From Actinomycetota bacterium (GTDB lineage: Bacteria; Actinomycetota; Actinomycetes; Actinomycetales; Microbacteriaceae): a stretch of 64,000 nt of DNA. The stretch is taken from positions 1-64,000 of the forward strand of contig JAFDWM010000001.1 of assembly GCA_018268455.1 (NCBI GenBank). The letters are read 5' to 3'. The position numbers and the translations under genes were made by a program. Under the pieces are notes generated by a model. That model was not told where the DNA came from. It saw only the letters and a program-made list of their open reading frames with translations, and ran no database searches. This document shows positions 55,092 to 64,000 of the stretch, in pieces. Positions within the stretch are counted from its first letter, which is position 1, and every line of letters begins with the position of its first letter.

Positions 55092-55679
55092 ATGGACACT
55101 CCGGAACGCCCCCTCGGCATGCGCCTCGACGAACGGGCCGTGCGCGTGCTCGCCCACCCGCTGCGCTCCCGTCTGCTCGGCGAGCTGCGGGTGCACGGTC
55201 CCGCGACCGCGACGCAGCTGGCCGCGGCGCTGACGACGAACACCGGAGCGACGAGCTACCACCTCCGGGCGCTTGAGGAGGTCGGGCTCGTCACCGACAC
55301 CGGCGAGGGGGCCGGAAAACGGCGGATCTGGCGTGCGAGCACCGATTCCCACTCCTGGACCAACTCCGACTTCGCCGACGATGATGACGCGCAGGCAGCG
55401 TTGGGCTGGCTGCGCCGCGACTACGTGCGGCAGTTCGCTGCGCGGGCCGAGCGCTGGCTCGATGCCGAGGGCTCGTGGCCCGCGGCGTGGGTCGACCGGC
55501 TCGGGCTCGAGGACGTGCTGCTCACCGTGACGCCGGATCAACTGGCGCAGTTCCACGCCGAGTTCGAGGCGCTGGCCGAGAAGTACCGCCGCATCGGAGA
55601 GGGCGACCGCGCGTCGCGACGCGTGCACGTGGTCATGCAGAGCATGCCGACCGACCTCGAGCCGCCGGCGGAGTCATGA
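55092..55679 (+). CDS. ArsR-family winged-helix regulator
   Basis: 195 residues. The DNA-binding part reads ERAVRVLAHPLRSRLLGELRVHGPATATQLAAALTTNTGATSYHLRALEEVGLVTDTGEGAGKRRIWRAS, a typical ArsR/HTH_20 domain; the C-terminal half is helical and rich in Trp/Arg/Asp with no metal-binding Cys pair, so it probably senses something other than metal. ATG 55092 is preferred; GTG 55059 would place the start inside the operator array. Its stop overlaps the MFS ATG. Confidence 0.88.
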   Translation: MDTPERPLGMRLDERAVRVLAHPLRSRLLGELRVHGPATATQLAAALTTNTGATSYHLRALEEVGLVTDTGEGAGKRRIWRASTDSHSWTNSDFADDDDAQAALGWLRRDYVRQFAARAERWLDAEGSWPAAWVDRLGLEDVLLTVTPDQLAQFHAEFEALAEKYRRIGEGDRASRRVHVVMQSMPTDLEPPAES

Positions 55680-56971
55680 CCGGCGGCGGGGCCGGCACGG
55701 GGGCCGGGATCGCGATCGCGGCGGCGCAGCGTCGGCTCCTCCTGCTCTCGGCACTGCGCTGGCTCCCGGTCGGGGTCATGCTGGGCGTCACCGTGCTGCT
55801 GCCGCTCGAGCGCGGCCTGACGATCGCGGAGATCGGCTCCATCCTCGCGATCCAGGGCTTCGTGGCGCTCGCCCTCGAGCTGCCCACGGGTGCGCTGTCC
55901 GACACGCTCGGGCGCCGTCCCGTGCTGGCGGCGTCCGGCGTGCTTGCGATCGTCGCGAGCACGCTGTTCCTGCTGGCCGACACCTTCTGGATGTTCGCCG
56001 TTTCCCTGCTGCTGCAGGGGGTGTTCCGCGTGCTCGATTCCGGGTCGCTCGAGGCATGGTTCGTGGATGCCGTGCACGAGCAGCGGCCCGGCGCCGAGGT
56101 CGCCGCGCCGCTGGGCCGGGCCGGCACGGCGCTGGGCGTCGCGATCGCCGCCGGTGCGCTGTGCGGCGGACTGCTGGTCGCGTGGCACCCGGTGCCGGCG
56201 TTCTCGGCACTGGTGCTGCCGCTGCTCGCGGCGATCGCGCTGTATGCGGTCTACACGCTCCTCGTCCTCGTGCTCGTGCACGATCCGCGAGGCGTCGGCG
56301 CCCCGCGTCTGCGTCCCGCCGCGATCATGATCGCCGCGGTCAGGGAGACGCCACGCACGGTCGTCGCCGGCGTGCGGCGCATGGTGCGCTCACGGGTGCT
56401 CGCCGGCCTCGTGCTCGTCGAGGTGTTCTGGTCGATCGCGATGATCGGGTTCGAGACGCTGACCCCGCTCCAGCTGGAGGGCATCCTCGGCGGCGAGCAG
56501 GCCGCGGCCGCCGTCTTCGGACCGGCGTCCGCGGCGGCATGGGGACTGTTCGCGCTCGGGTCACTGCTCGCCGGACGGCTCAGCGGCGTGATCGGCGTGA
56601 CCTGGACGGCCATCCTGAGCCGAGTTCTGAACGGCGCCTTCGTCGTGCTGATGGGCATGTCCTCGGGGGTGGTCGGCCTGCTCATCGGATATGGCCTCAC
56701 TTACTTCGCGCACGGATCCGCTGGTCCCATGCATGCCGCGCTGCTGCATCGTGAGGCGGACAGTTCGACTCGCGCGACGATCCTCTCGCTGAATTCGATG
56801 GTTTCCGGCGGCGCCTACAGCATCGGGCTGCTCGTGCTCACGGCCTTCGCGGGGGCGACCTCGGCGGCCACCGCGACCGTCGCCGCCGGTGCGTTCAGCA
56901 TCGTCGGGGCGCTCTGCTATCTGCCGGCGCTGCGCCAGGAGCGCAGAGCCAGGCCGGCGATGGCGCCGTGA
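55676..56971 (+). CDS. MFS transporter
   Basis: 431 residues, 12 membrane segments. GALSDTLGRRPVLAASG is the motif-A loop, preceded by a Gly-rich start and LLLLSALRWLPVGVMLGVTVLLPLERGLTIAEIGS. This layout (ArsR-like regulator overlapping an MFS by ATGA) is common in actinobacteria and usually concerns drug or metabolite export. ATG 55676. No other gene shares the operon before the SDR gene 60 bp on. Confidence 0.88.
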   Translation: MTGGGAGTGAGIAIAAAQRRLLLLSALRWLPVGVMLGVTVLLPLERGLTIAEIGSILAIQGFVALALELPTGALSDTLGRRPVLAASGVLAIVASTLFLLADTFWMFAVSLLLQGVFRVLDSGSLEAWFVDAVHEQRPGAEVAAPLGRAGTALGVAIAAGALCGGLLVAWHPVPAFSALVLPLLAAIALYAVYTLLVLVLVHDPRGVGAPRLRPAAIMIAAVRETPRTVVAGVRRMVRSRVLAGLVLVEVFWSIAMIGFETLTPLQLEGILGGEQAAAAVFGPASAAAWGLFALGSLLAGRLSGVIGVTWTAILSRVLNGAFVVLMGMSSGVVGLLIGYGLTYFAHGSAGPMHAALLHREADSSTRATILSLNSMVSGGAYSIGLLVLTAFAGATSAATATVAAGAFSIVGALCYLPALRQERRARPAMAP

Positions 56972-57031
56972 TCGCAGGATCCGGCCGAAGTCGTCCAGCC
57001 CAGGCCGACCGGGCGCTGTTAGCGTGAGCGC

Positions 57032-57886
57032 ATGACACAATCCTCCCGGGCTGGAGACGTCGCCCTGGTGACCGGTACGTCGTCGGGCATGGGCATGCAT
57101 GCAGCGGTGGAACTCGCGCGAGCGGGACTGCGCGTGATCGCCACGATGCGCGACACCGCGCGCTCCGGGCGGCTGCGGGAGGCGGCCGGGGCTGCCGGGG
57201 TCGAACTGGACGTGCGCGCCCTCGATGTCACCGATCACACGGCCGCGGCACAGCTCGTCGATGAGATCTCGGCCGAGCTCGGTCGCATCGACGTGCTCGT
57301 GAACAATGCGGGTCAGGGCGCGGTCGGCACCGCTGAGCAGCTGTCGATGGACCAGATCCGCGCGCAGCTCGAGGTCAACTATCTGGCACCGGTGCATCTG
57401 ACCAAGCTCGTCCTGCCCGGCATGCGCGAGCGTGGGCGCGGCACCATCGTCACGGTGAGCAGCGTCGGCGGCACCGTCGGACAGCCGTTCGCCGACGCGT
57501 ACTGCGGCGCGAAATTCGCGGTCGAGGGCTTCATGCAGTCGCTCGCCGCGGTGGCCGAGCCCTTCGGCGTGCACGTGCGCGTGATCGAACCCGCCGCCGT
57601 CGCGAGCGATTTCGTGCAGAACGCCGTCCGACCGACCGCCACGGACGTGTACGCAGATCTGCTGCGGGCGTACGTCGCGCGTACCACGGGTGCATTCGCG
57701 AACGCGCAGTCGGCGGCAGATGCCGGCATGGCGATCGCCGCTGCCGCGCTCTCCGACGAGCCCCGCTTCCGATGGCAGAGCTCGGAGGCCGCCGTCGCCT
57801 TCGTCGGAGTGTCGCTCGCCGACGTGGACGGATCCCGGGTGCGTGCGTTCACCGCGCCGTGGATCGCCGCCGAGCGGCCGGCCTGA
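57032..57886 (+). CDS. short-chain dehydrogenase/reductase (SDR)
   Basis: 284 residues, classical SDR. TGTSSGMGMHAAVELARAG is the Gly-rich nucleotide loop (residues 15-33), NNAGQGAVG lies near 92, the catalytic Ser is in VSSVGG and Tyr-x-x-x-Lys is YCGAKFAVEGF. Likely NADP-dependent because of the Arg at MRDTARS. Substrate unknown. ATG 57032. The P-type ATPase gene begins 3 bp after its stop, so the two are co-transcribed though the functional link is unclear. Confidence 0.92.
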   Translation: MTQSSRAGDVALVTGTSSGMGMHAAVELARAGLRVIATMRDTARSGRLREAAGAAGVELDVRALDVTDHTAAAQLVDEISAELGRIDVLVNNAGQGAVGTAEQLSMDQIRAQLEVNYLAPVHLTKLVLPGMRERGRGTIVTVSSVGGTVGQPFADAYCGAKFAVEGFMQSLAAVAEPFGVHVRVIEPAAVASDFVQNAVRPTATDVYADLLRAYVARTTGAFANAQSAADAGMAIAAAALSDEPRFRWQSSEAAVAFVGVSLADVDGSRVRAFTAPWIAAERPA

Positions 57887-57889
57887 CGG

Positions 57890-60334
57890 ATGGCGGACGC
57901 GATCGTCCCCGCGACCGGCGCGGTGCAGAGCACCCGCGCCCCGCTGAGCGCCGCCCAGGTCGCCGAGCGCGTCGGACGCGGCGAGAGCAACGTCATCGAG
58001 TCGCGTACCAGCCGCAGCTTCGGTGAGATCTTCCGCGCGAACGCCTTCACCCGCGTGAACGGGATCTACCTGGTGATGTTCCTGCTGATCCTCGGCACCG
58101 GCTACTTCATCGACGGGCTGTTCGGACTGCTCATCATCGTGAACAGCGTCGTCGGCATGGTGCAGGAGGTACGCGCGAAGCAGACCCTCGATCGGCTTGC
58201 GCTGCTGAGCAAGGCGCCCGCGCGCGTCGAACGCGCCGAGGGTATCGCGGAGATCGATGTGGAGCAGCTCGTGCTCGACGACGTCGTGCTCGTCGCCGCG
58301 GGCGATCAGATCCCGGTCGACGGGATCGTGCTCGATGCCATCGGCTTCGAGGTGGACGAGTCGCTGCTGACGGGGGAGTCCGAGCCCGTGCTCGCCGGTG
58401 TGGGCTACGAGCTCAAATCCGGCAGCTTCGTGGCGGCGGGATCCGCGGCCTTCCGGGCGACAGCCGTCGGCGAGCACGCCTACGCCGCGCGGCTCGCCAA
58501 GGAGGCGTCGGAGTTCCGCAAGCCGTCCTCGCAGCTGCGCGCGGGGATCGATCAGATCCTGAAGTACGTCACCTGGGCGCTCATCCCGGTCGGCCTGCTC
58601 ACCATCATCAATCAGATCTGGGGTCGCGCCGAGGACTGGCGCAACGCCGTGCGCGGCCTCGTCGCCGCGCTCGTGCCGATGGTTCCCGAGGGGCTCGTGC
58701 TGATGACGAGCGTGGCCATGGCGGTCGGCGTGATCCGGCTCGGCCGGCGCCACTGCCTGGTGCAGGACCTGCCGGCGATCGAGCAGCTCGCCCGGGTGGA
58801 CGTGGTCTGCACCGACAAGACCGGAACGCTCACGGAGGACGGCATGCGAGTCGGCGCGGTCGAGCGGCTCGGCGCCGACGACGACCGCATCGAGGCCGCG
58901 CTCGCCACCATCGGCCGGGCGGAGGGCAAGCCCAACGCGAGCATGGCCGCGATCCTCGAGCACGTGGGACGCGTGCCGGGACTCGAGGTGCACAGCTCGA
59001 TCGCCTTCTCCTCGGCCCGCAAGTGGGCGGCTGCGCAGTGCGCGGGTACGACGGCGGGAACGGTGCAGAGCTGGGTGCTCGGCGCGCCCGACGTGCTGCT
59101 CGCCGCGGGGGATCCCGCGCGCGCGCGCTCGGATGCGCTGGCCTCCGAGGGGCTGCGCGTGCTCGCCCTCGCCCGCACCGAGGCCGCGATGCCCGACCCG
59201 GAGGACGACGGGGACGGGCTTCCCGAGGGCCTCTCCGCCGTCGCACTCGTCATCCTGGACCAGCGTCTGCGGGCGGAAGCCCCGGGAGCGATCGCGTACT
59301 TCGCCGAGCAGGACGTCGACATCAAGGTGATCTCGGGCGACAACGCCGCCGCCGTGGGCGCGATCGCCGCCGAGGCGGGTGTGCCGAACGGTCGCAATGC
59401 GGTGGACGCACGCACCCTGGATCCGGAATCCGCGCACTTCGACGGCGAGGTGCGCGCCCGTACCGCCTTCGGCCGCGTCACTCCGACGCAGAAGCGCGCC
59501 ATGGTGCACTCCCTGCAGGGCGACGGGCACGTCGTCGCGATGACTGGCGACGGCGTGAACGACGTGCTCGCGCTCAAGGATGCCGACGTGGGGGTCGCGA
59601 TGGGATCCGGGTCTCCCGCCGCGCGCGCGGTCTCGCGGATCGTGCTGCTGGACAACTCGTTCGCCACGCTCCCGCACGTCGTGGCCGAGGGACGGCGCGT
59701 GATCGGGAACATCGAGCGGGTCGCCACGCTCTTCCTCACCAAGACGCTGTACTCGATCCTGCTGGCTCTGCTGGTCGCGGTCACCGCGGTGCCGTTCCCG
59801 TTCCTACCCCGGCATGTGACGCTCATCGCCTGGTTCACGATCGGGATCCCCGCGTTCTTCCTCGCCCTCGCCCCCAACACGGCGCGGGCGCAGGACGGCT
59901 TCGTGCGCCGGGTGCTCGACAATGCGGTCCCCGGCGGGATCGGCGCCGCCCTGGCCTCCTACGGGGCGTACCTGACTGCGCGGGTCGTGTTCGGGGCAGG
60001 AGATGCGACGAAGGTGATCACGTCGTCGACCGCCTTCCTCGCGCTCGTGATCGTCGCGTTCTTCGTGCTGATCACGGTCGCGCGGCCGTTCCGTCCCTGG
60101 AAGATCGCGCTCGTCGCGGCGATGATCGGCGGGATGCTCGTGGTCATCCTGACCCCGCTCGGATCCCGCGTGTTCGACGTCGATCTGCACGACCCCCGTG
60201 CGGTGCTGATCGCCTGCGCGTTCGGTGCGGCCGGCATCGGCGTGCGCTACGCCACCCGGGCCGTTCTGCGTGCGGTGTACGGCGCCGTCTCCCGGCGTCG
60301 CCGACGACGTGAGGCGTCCGTCACCGGGCGCTGA
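57890..60334 (+). CDS. P-type cation-transporting ATPase (CtpE-like)
   Basis: 814 residues. TGESEPV (actuator), DKTGT with phosphorylated Asp at residue 309, the nucleotide-binding domain, GDGVND hinge and MVPEGLVLM in TM4 are all intact. About ten membrane helices. The overall length and the short soluble N-terminus resemble mycobacterial CtpE, a Ca2+ importer; the ion preference here is inferred. The N-terminal region SAAQVAERVGRGESNV matches the cation-ATPase N-domain start. ATG 57890. Confidence 0.9.
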   Translation: MADAIVPATGAVQSTRAPLSAAQVAERVGRGESNVIESRTSRSFGEIFRANAFTRVNGIYLVMFLLILGTGYFIDGLFGLLIIVNSVVGMVQEVRAKQTLDRLALLSKAPARVERAEGIAEIDVEQLVLDDVVLVAAGDQIPVDGIVLDAIGFEVDESLLTGESEPVLAGVGYELKSGSFVAAGSAAFRATAVGEHAYAARLAKEASEFRKPSSQLRAGIDQILKYVTWALIPVGLLTIINQIWGRAEDWRNAVRGLVAALVPMVPEGLVLMTSVAMAVGVIRLGRRHCLVQDLPAIEQLARVDVVCTDKTGTLTEDGMRVGAVERLGADDDRIEAALATIGRAEGKPNASMAAILEHVGRVPGLEVHSSIAFSSARKWAAAQCAGTTAGTVQSWVLGAPDVLLAAGDPARARSDALASEGLRVLALARTEAAMPDPEDDGDGLPEGLSAVALVILDQRLRAEAPGAIAYFAEQDVDIKVISGDNAAAVGAIAAEAGVPNGRNAVDARTLDPESAHFDGEVRARTAFGRVTPTQKRAMVHSLQGDGHVVAMTGDGVNDVLALKDADVGVAMGSGSPAARAVSRIVLLDNSFATLPHVVAEGRRVIGNIERVATLFLTKTLYSILLALLVAVTAVPFPFLPRHVTLIAWFTIGIPAFFLALAPNTARAQDGFVRRVLDNAVPGGIGAALASYGAYLTARVVFGAGDATKVITSSTAFLALVIVAFFVLITVARPFRPWKIALVAAMIGGMLVVILTPLGSRVFDVDLHDPRAVLIACAFGAAGIGVRYATRAVLRAVYGAVSRRRRRREASVTGR

Positions 60335-60379
60335 GCGGCGACGCGCAGGCCGTCGCGGAGGGCGCCGTGGTCCGGCGAC

Positions 60380-61534
60380 TCACTGCGCGCGGGCCAGCGC
60401 GAGGCGGCGGGCGGCGCGGATCCGATGCACCTGCATCCGGTCGGCGAGAGCGGCGCCGATCGCGCCGGCGCGACGCGCGAGATCCTGCCCCTGGCGCTCC
60501 ACGAGCACGTGGAACACTGCGGCGACGACGAGGCTGAGCGGGATGCCCAGGAGACAGGCCAGCCACCATTGCCTCGCGCCCAGCAGATAGCAGAGCGACG
60601 CCAGGATCGGCGCATGCACGAGGTAGAGGCTGAACGACACCGCGCCGAGCCGGCGCATCGTCCGCGCCTCCAGAGCGCGCTGCGCGCGCGGCCACGCGAT
60701 CGCGAGGATCACGAGCAGAGCGGCACCGGCGCCGGCGAGTGCCCATAGCGCGTCGGCGGCGAGGGTGCCCGCCGTGAGCGGCCGGGAGAGCCAGCCCGCG
60801 ATGAGCAGCGTGCACGCGAGCGCGGCGAGCCACGGCCGTATCCGGCGCATCCCGGGGCGCGCGAGGCGTTCGCGCAGCTCGTCCAGGTGCACGGCGATGA
60901 GCACGCCCAGGAGGAACACGGGGAGATAGGAGAGCGCCGCGATCCCCGTGCTGCGGCCGGCGAACAGGAGCAGGATCGTCAGCACGGCGACGGGGACGGA
61001 GAAGCGCCGCACCCGCAGCGCGACCCAGATGTAGAGCGGCAGCAGGAGCGAGAACAGCAGCTCCCACCGCAGCGACCACAGCACGTTGTCGAGCGGATAG
61101 CCGGCGCGCAGCAGCGACATCTGCGAGAGCATGTCGCTCGCCGAGGCGGTGGTCGCGTGCGTGTCCTGCATCCACGAGTCCTCCGGCATCGTCGATCGGT
61201 CGCGGGGGATCACCCGCACGAGCAGGGCCGCCCCGCCCAGAGCCGCGATCACCGGGATGTACAGGCGGAACAGGCGTGCGGGGAAGTACCGGGCCCAGGA
61301 GAAGCCCGGGCGCAGTGCGGGCAGGGCGACGACCAGGCCGGAGAGCACGAAGAACACCATCACGGCCTCGGATCCGGCGAACAGCAGCTTCACGGGCGAC
61401 TGCGTGAGCAGCGTCCAGGCGGCCGGATCGATCCACGGCTGCGCGATCAGCGAGGCGTGGTGGAGCAGGACGACCACCGCGGCGAGACCGCGGAGCCCGT
61501 CCAGCGAGCCGATCCTGTTACCGTTCCGTGACAT
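60380..61534 (-). CDS. acyltransferase-3 family membrane protein
   Basis: 384 residues, about ten membrane segments. The start RIGSLDGLRGLAAVVVLLHHASL with its catalytic His pair and the later VFFVLSGLVVALPALR and FSLYLVHAPIL are the acyltransferase-3 (OafA/YrhL) signature. These enzymes acetylate or succinylate cell-wall or surface polysaccharides. No attached SGNH domain. ATG 61534. Neighbouring genes are not polysaccharide genes, so the acceptor is unknown. Confidence 0.9.
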   Translation of the reverse strand: MSRNGNRIGSLDGLRGLAAVVVLLHHASLIAQPWIDPAAWTLLTQSPVKLLFAGSEAVMVFFVLSGLVVALPALRPGFSWARYFPARLFRLYIPVIAALGGAALLVRVIPRDRSTMPEDSWMQDTHATTASASDMLSQMSLLRAGYPLDNVLWSLRWELLFSLLLPLYIWVALRVRRFSVPVAVLTILLLFAGRSTGIAALSYLPVFLLGVLIAVHLDELRERLARPGMRRIRPWLAALACTLLIAGWLSRPLTAGTLAADALWALAGAGAALLVILAIAWPRAQRALEARTMRRLGAVSFSLYLVHAPILASLCYLLGARQWWLACLLGIPLSLVVAAVFHVLVERQGQDLARRAGAIGAALADRMQVHRIRAARRLALARAQ

Positions 61535-61616
61535 CCCTATCGACGCTAGGCGCGGAGTCTGGACGCCTCCTGGACTGTTCCCCGCAGCACGCGAAAGACG
61601 ACACGGGCACGGCCGG

Positions 61617-62147
61617 TCAGTCCTCGGCGACCGCCAGGACCTCGCCGTCGGTGAGCGAGACGAGCTCGTCGAAGGTCATCGGCATCACGGTGTGCGGGGT
61701 GCCGCCGGCGGTCCACACCACCGCGTAGTCGCGCAGCGCGACGTCCACCACCGTGCGCACGCGCGCGGGGTGGCCCACCGGGGCGACACCGCCGATCGCC
61801 TGCCCCGTCACCTCGCGCACGGTGGTGACCGGCGCCATGACGACGTTCTGCGCACCCACGGCGGCGGTGAGCAGTGCGATGTCGACGCGATGCCGCCCGC
61901 TCGTCATGACGAGCAGGGGTTCGCCGTCGGCGAGGAAGAGCAGGCTGGATCCGATCGCGCCGACCTCGCAGTCCAGCGCCGCCGCGGCCTGCACCGCGGT
62001 GCGCGCGGAATCGGGCAGCTCGCGCACCTCGGAGCCCAGCCCCGCGGCGCGCACATGCTCCTGTACAATCCGGCTGCGTTCGGGCAGAGGCTGGGCGTTC
62101 TCGCGGGGGGCCGCGCTGGTGTCGGGAAGCGGCGACGGATCGGTCAT
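61617..62147 (-). CDS. YbaK/EbsC-family aminoacyl-tRNA deacylase
   Basis: 176 residues. The YbaK fold is recognised from TAVQAAAALDCEVGAIGSSLLF, then LLVMTSGRHRVDIALL and VTGQAIGGVAPVGH, which carry the conserved Lys/Gly-rich active-site loop (here the central Lys is not obvious; the local sequence is SGRHRVD). It probably hydrolyses mischarged aminoacyl-tRNA in trans. ATG 62147 begins MTDPSPLP. A longer frame upstream overlaps pepN and is discarded. Confidence 0.87.
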   Translation of the reverse strand: MTDPSPLPDTSAAPRENAQPLPERSRIVQEHVRAAGLGSEVRELPDSARTAVQAAAALDCEVGAIGSSLLFLADGEPLLVMTSGRHRVDIALLTAAVGAQNVVMAPVTTVREVTGQAIGGVAPVGHPARVRTVVDVALRDYAVVWTAGGTPHTVMPMTFDELVSLTDGEVLAVAED

Positions 62148-62217
62148 GAACCCATGCTGGCATGCGCGCCCGCCCGGCGGGGCGGATCGAGCGTCCGGGT
62201 CGTGGAACGATGGATCC

Positions 62218-64000
62218 ATGACCACCGCGAACCTCACCCGTTCAGAGACGGCCGCGCGATCCGCTGCCGTGACCCTGCACCGGATCCGTGTCGAGCTCGA
62301 TGTGACCGGCGCCGTCGACCCTGCGCGCACCGGGTTCCCGACGGCGTCCACCCTGGAGTTCGACGCCTCGGTCGACGAGACCTGGGCCGACTTCCTCGGG
62401 GTGAGCGTCGAGGCCGTCGTCGTGAACGGCGTCGAGCGCGCGGTCGAGTACGACGGGGCGCGGATCCGCCTCACCGGCCTCGCCGCGCACAACACGGTCG
62501 AGATCCGCGCCACCGGCGACTACAGCCGCACCGGCGAGGGACTGCACCGCTTCGTGGATCCGGTCGATCGCGAGACGTACCTGTACACGCACGACGAGCC
62601 CGCCGATGCGCGGCGGTTCATGGTCTGCTTCGAGCAGCCCGACATGAAGGCCGCGATCACTGTGGTCGTGACCGCGCCGTCGTCCTGGCAGGTGCTCTCG
62701 AACCAGTCGCCCGTCGATGTGCGGGTCGACGGCTCCGCGCAGACCGTGGAGTTCGCGCCGACCGTGCCGTTGTCCAGCTACCTCACGTGCATCGCGGCGG
62801 GGCCGTATGCACGCGTCGAGGGCGAGTGGCGCCGGGACGACCTCGTCATCCCGCTCGCGGTGCTCAGCCGTGCCTCCATGGCCGAGCATCTGCCTGCGGA
62901 AGAGATCCTGGCGATCACCCGGCAGGGCCTCGACTTCTTCCACGACGCCTTCGCCTTCCCCTATCCGTGGGGCAAGTACGACCAGATCTTCGTCCCGGAG
63001 TACAACATCGGCGCGATGGAGAACCCCGGTCTGGTCACGTTCACCGAGTCGTACCTGCCGCGGGGCGCGGCGACCCGCGCGCAGCGGCAGGCGCGCGCGA
63101 ACACGATCCTGCACGAGATGGCGCACATGTGGTTCGGCGATCTCGTCACGATGAGGTGGTGGGACGACCTGTGGCTCAAGGAGTCGTTCGCCGACTACAT
63201 GGGCGCGCACGCCTCGGTCGCCGCGACGGAGTACGCCGAGGCATGGGCATCGTTCGCGAATCGCCGCAAGGCGTGGGCCTACACCCAGGATCAGCTGCCG
63301 ACGACCCATCCGATCGTGGCCGACATCGTCGACCTCGAGGCGGCCAAGCTCAACTTCGACGGCATCACGTACGCCAAGGGTGCATCGGTGCTGAAGCAGC
63401 TGGTCGCGTTCGTCGGTGAGGAGGCCTTTTTCGACGCGGCCCGTCGCTACTTCTCACGGCACGCATTCGGCAACACGACCCTGGAGGATCTGCTCGTCGA
63501 GCTCGAACTGGCCTCCGGGCGCGACATGCGCGCCTGGGCGCAGGCCTGGCTGCAGACCACCGGCATGAGCACGCTGAGTCTGGAGCGTACGGAGGCCGGA
63601 GGCGCCGTGCTCGTGCAGACCGATCCGCGGCCGCACCGACTGCAGATCGGCCTGTACGACGCGCAGGACGGCGTGCTCGTGCGGCGCGAGCGGCTGGATG
63701 TCGACATCGCCGAGGAGCGTACGCCGCTGGTCGTCCCCGACGCCGATCTGACACTGCTCAACGACGGCGACCTCACCTACGCCAAGGCGCGGCTGGACGA
63801 GCGCTCGCTCGCCGCCGTCGAGCGTGGGCTGTCGACGCTCGAGGACCCGCTCGCGCGCGGACTGGTGTGGTCGGCACTGTGGAACGCGACGCGCGACGGC
63901 GAGCTCTCGGTGGCGCGCTATCTGGAGATCGTGGTGACGCACGCGCCCCGCGAGTCCGACAGCGCACTGCTCGGCGGGGTGCTGCTGAATGCGCCGTTCG
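62218..64000 (+). CDS. pepN: aminopeptidase N (M1 family), 3'-truncated by window edge
   Basis: Open frame from ATG 62218 to the window end with no stop; 594 complete codons are visible of an expected ~850. GAMENPG (about residues 264-270) is the exopeptidase motif, H299-E-M-A-H303 with E322 in LKESFADY bind zinc. The N-terminal beta domain precedes it. A cytosolic zinc aminopeptidase removing neutral N-terminal residues. The zinc site and the frame are intact throughout; only the C-terminal helical domain lies outside the window. Confidence 0.95.
   Translation, partial: MTTANLTRSETAARSAAVTLHRIRVELDVTGAVDPARTGFPTASTLEFDASVDETWADFLGVSVEAVVVNGVERAVEYDGARIRLTGLAAHNTVEIRATGDYSRTGEGLHRFVDPVDRETYLYTHDEPADARRFMVCFEQPDMKAAITVVVTAPSSWQVLSNQSPVDVRVDGSAQTVEFAPTVPLSSYLTCIAAGPYARVEGEWRRDDLVIPLAVLSRASMAEHLPAEEILAITRQGLDFFHDAFAFPYPWGKYDQIFVPEYNIGAMENPGLVTFTESYLPRGAATRAQRQARANTILHEMAHMWFGDLVTMRWWDDLWLKESFADYMGAHASVAATEYAEAWASFANRRKAWAYTQDQLPTTHPIVADIVDLEAAKLNFDGITYAKGASVLKQLVAFVGEEAFFDAARRYFSRHAFGNTTLEDLLVELELASGRDMRAWAQAWLQTTGMSTLSLERTEAGGAVLVQTDPRPHRLQIGLYDAQDGVLVRRERLDVDIAEERTPLVVPDADLTLLNDGDLTYAKARLDERSLAAVERGLSTLEDPLARGLVWSALWNATRDGELSVARYLEIVVTHAPRESDSALLGGVLLNAPF

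Noticed and set aside
61131..63419. 762-codon plus-strand frame over the acyltransferase, YbaK and pepN region
   Set aside because: Out of frame with pepN, whose own frame from 62218 contains HEMAH and GAMEN motifs.

Overview
The window is high-GC (roughly 70 % by eye) chromosomal DNA from an actinobacterium. Gene content and codon style fit Microbacteriaceae, most likely Microbacterium or a close relative. This taxon call is inferred from GC content, frequent GTG starts, the OtsAB pair, a Gln tRNA beside gltX, and several actinobacterial protein families. I see no prophage, integrase, transposase, CRISPR array, rRNA or replication origin. It reads as ordinary core and accessory chromosome with tightly packed genes, many ATGA-type overlaps and a few structured intergenic gaps.

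Layout: 0-1.4 kb holds the tail of an unidentified gene, a TolB-type beta-propeller protein and a small hypothetical. 1.4-3.1 kb is an autoregulated MarR/MFS efflux pair. 3.2-6.7 kb is an IclR regulator divergent from a 3-oxoacid CoA-transferase (two subunits) and a thiolase, a short-chain ketoacid module. 6.8-9 kb has a GNAT, a small membrane protein and an MFS transporter. 9-11.2 kb is trehalose synthesis (otsA-otsB). 11.2-15.1 kb is a long untranslated leader followed by ilvB-ilvN-ilvC. 15.1-19 kb is a ferric-iron ABC importer with a good IdeR/DtxR-type iron box in its promoter, divergent from a GH29 alpha-L-fucosidase.

20-22.3 kb holds small membrane proteins. 22.5-28.7 kb carries serA, a TetR/MFS divergent pair, leuB and ilvE, so the serine and branched-chain amino acid genes cluster loosely. 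28.7-31.9 kb is gnd, an FAH-family hydrolase and an MFS. 32-33.6 kb is a secreted sedolisin-like protease. 33.7-35.5 kb is gltX plus tRNA-Gln(CUG). 35.5-40 kb has a YjbR protein, a degenerate serine-hydrolase lipoprotein, and an amino acid permease followed by a solute-binding lipoprotein. 40-46 kb is cell-envelope related: a Tat-exported 5'-nucleotidase, an M23 peptidase and an MprF-like protein. 46-48 kb is an Lrp regulator divergent from a PLP lyase. 48.2-55 kb is a four-gene FtsX/MacB-type ABC system. 55-57 kb is an ArsR/MFS operon. 57-64 kb is an SDR, a CtpE-like P-type ATPase, an acyltransferase-3, a YbaK deacylase and the start of pepN, which runs off the edge.

The most noteworthy signals are: (i) two genes with no usable ATG/GTG/TTG start, each with a strong Shine-Dalgarno followed at the right distance by ATC; (ii) four GTGCAT motifs spaced exactly 13 bp apart at the promoter of the ArsR/MFS operon; (iii) three long, sequence-unrelated intergenic palindromes; (iv) three regulator/MFS modules with visible operators, two of which look leaderless; (v) a class-C-beta-lactamase-like lipoprotein that has lost its SxxK catalytic pair; (vi) an ABC ATPase with an AbrB-like C-terminal extension. 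All function calls come from reading motifs; no database search was possible.
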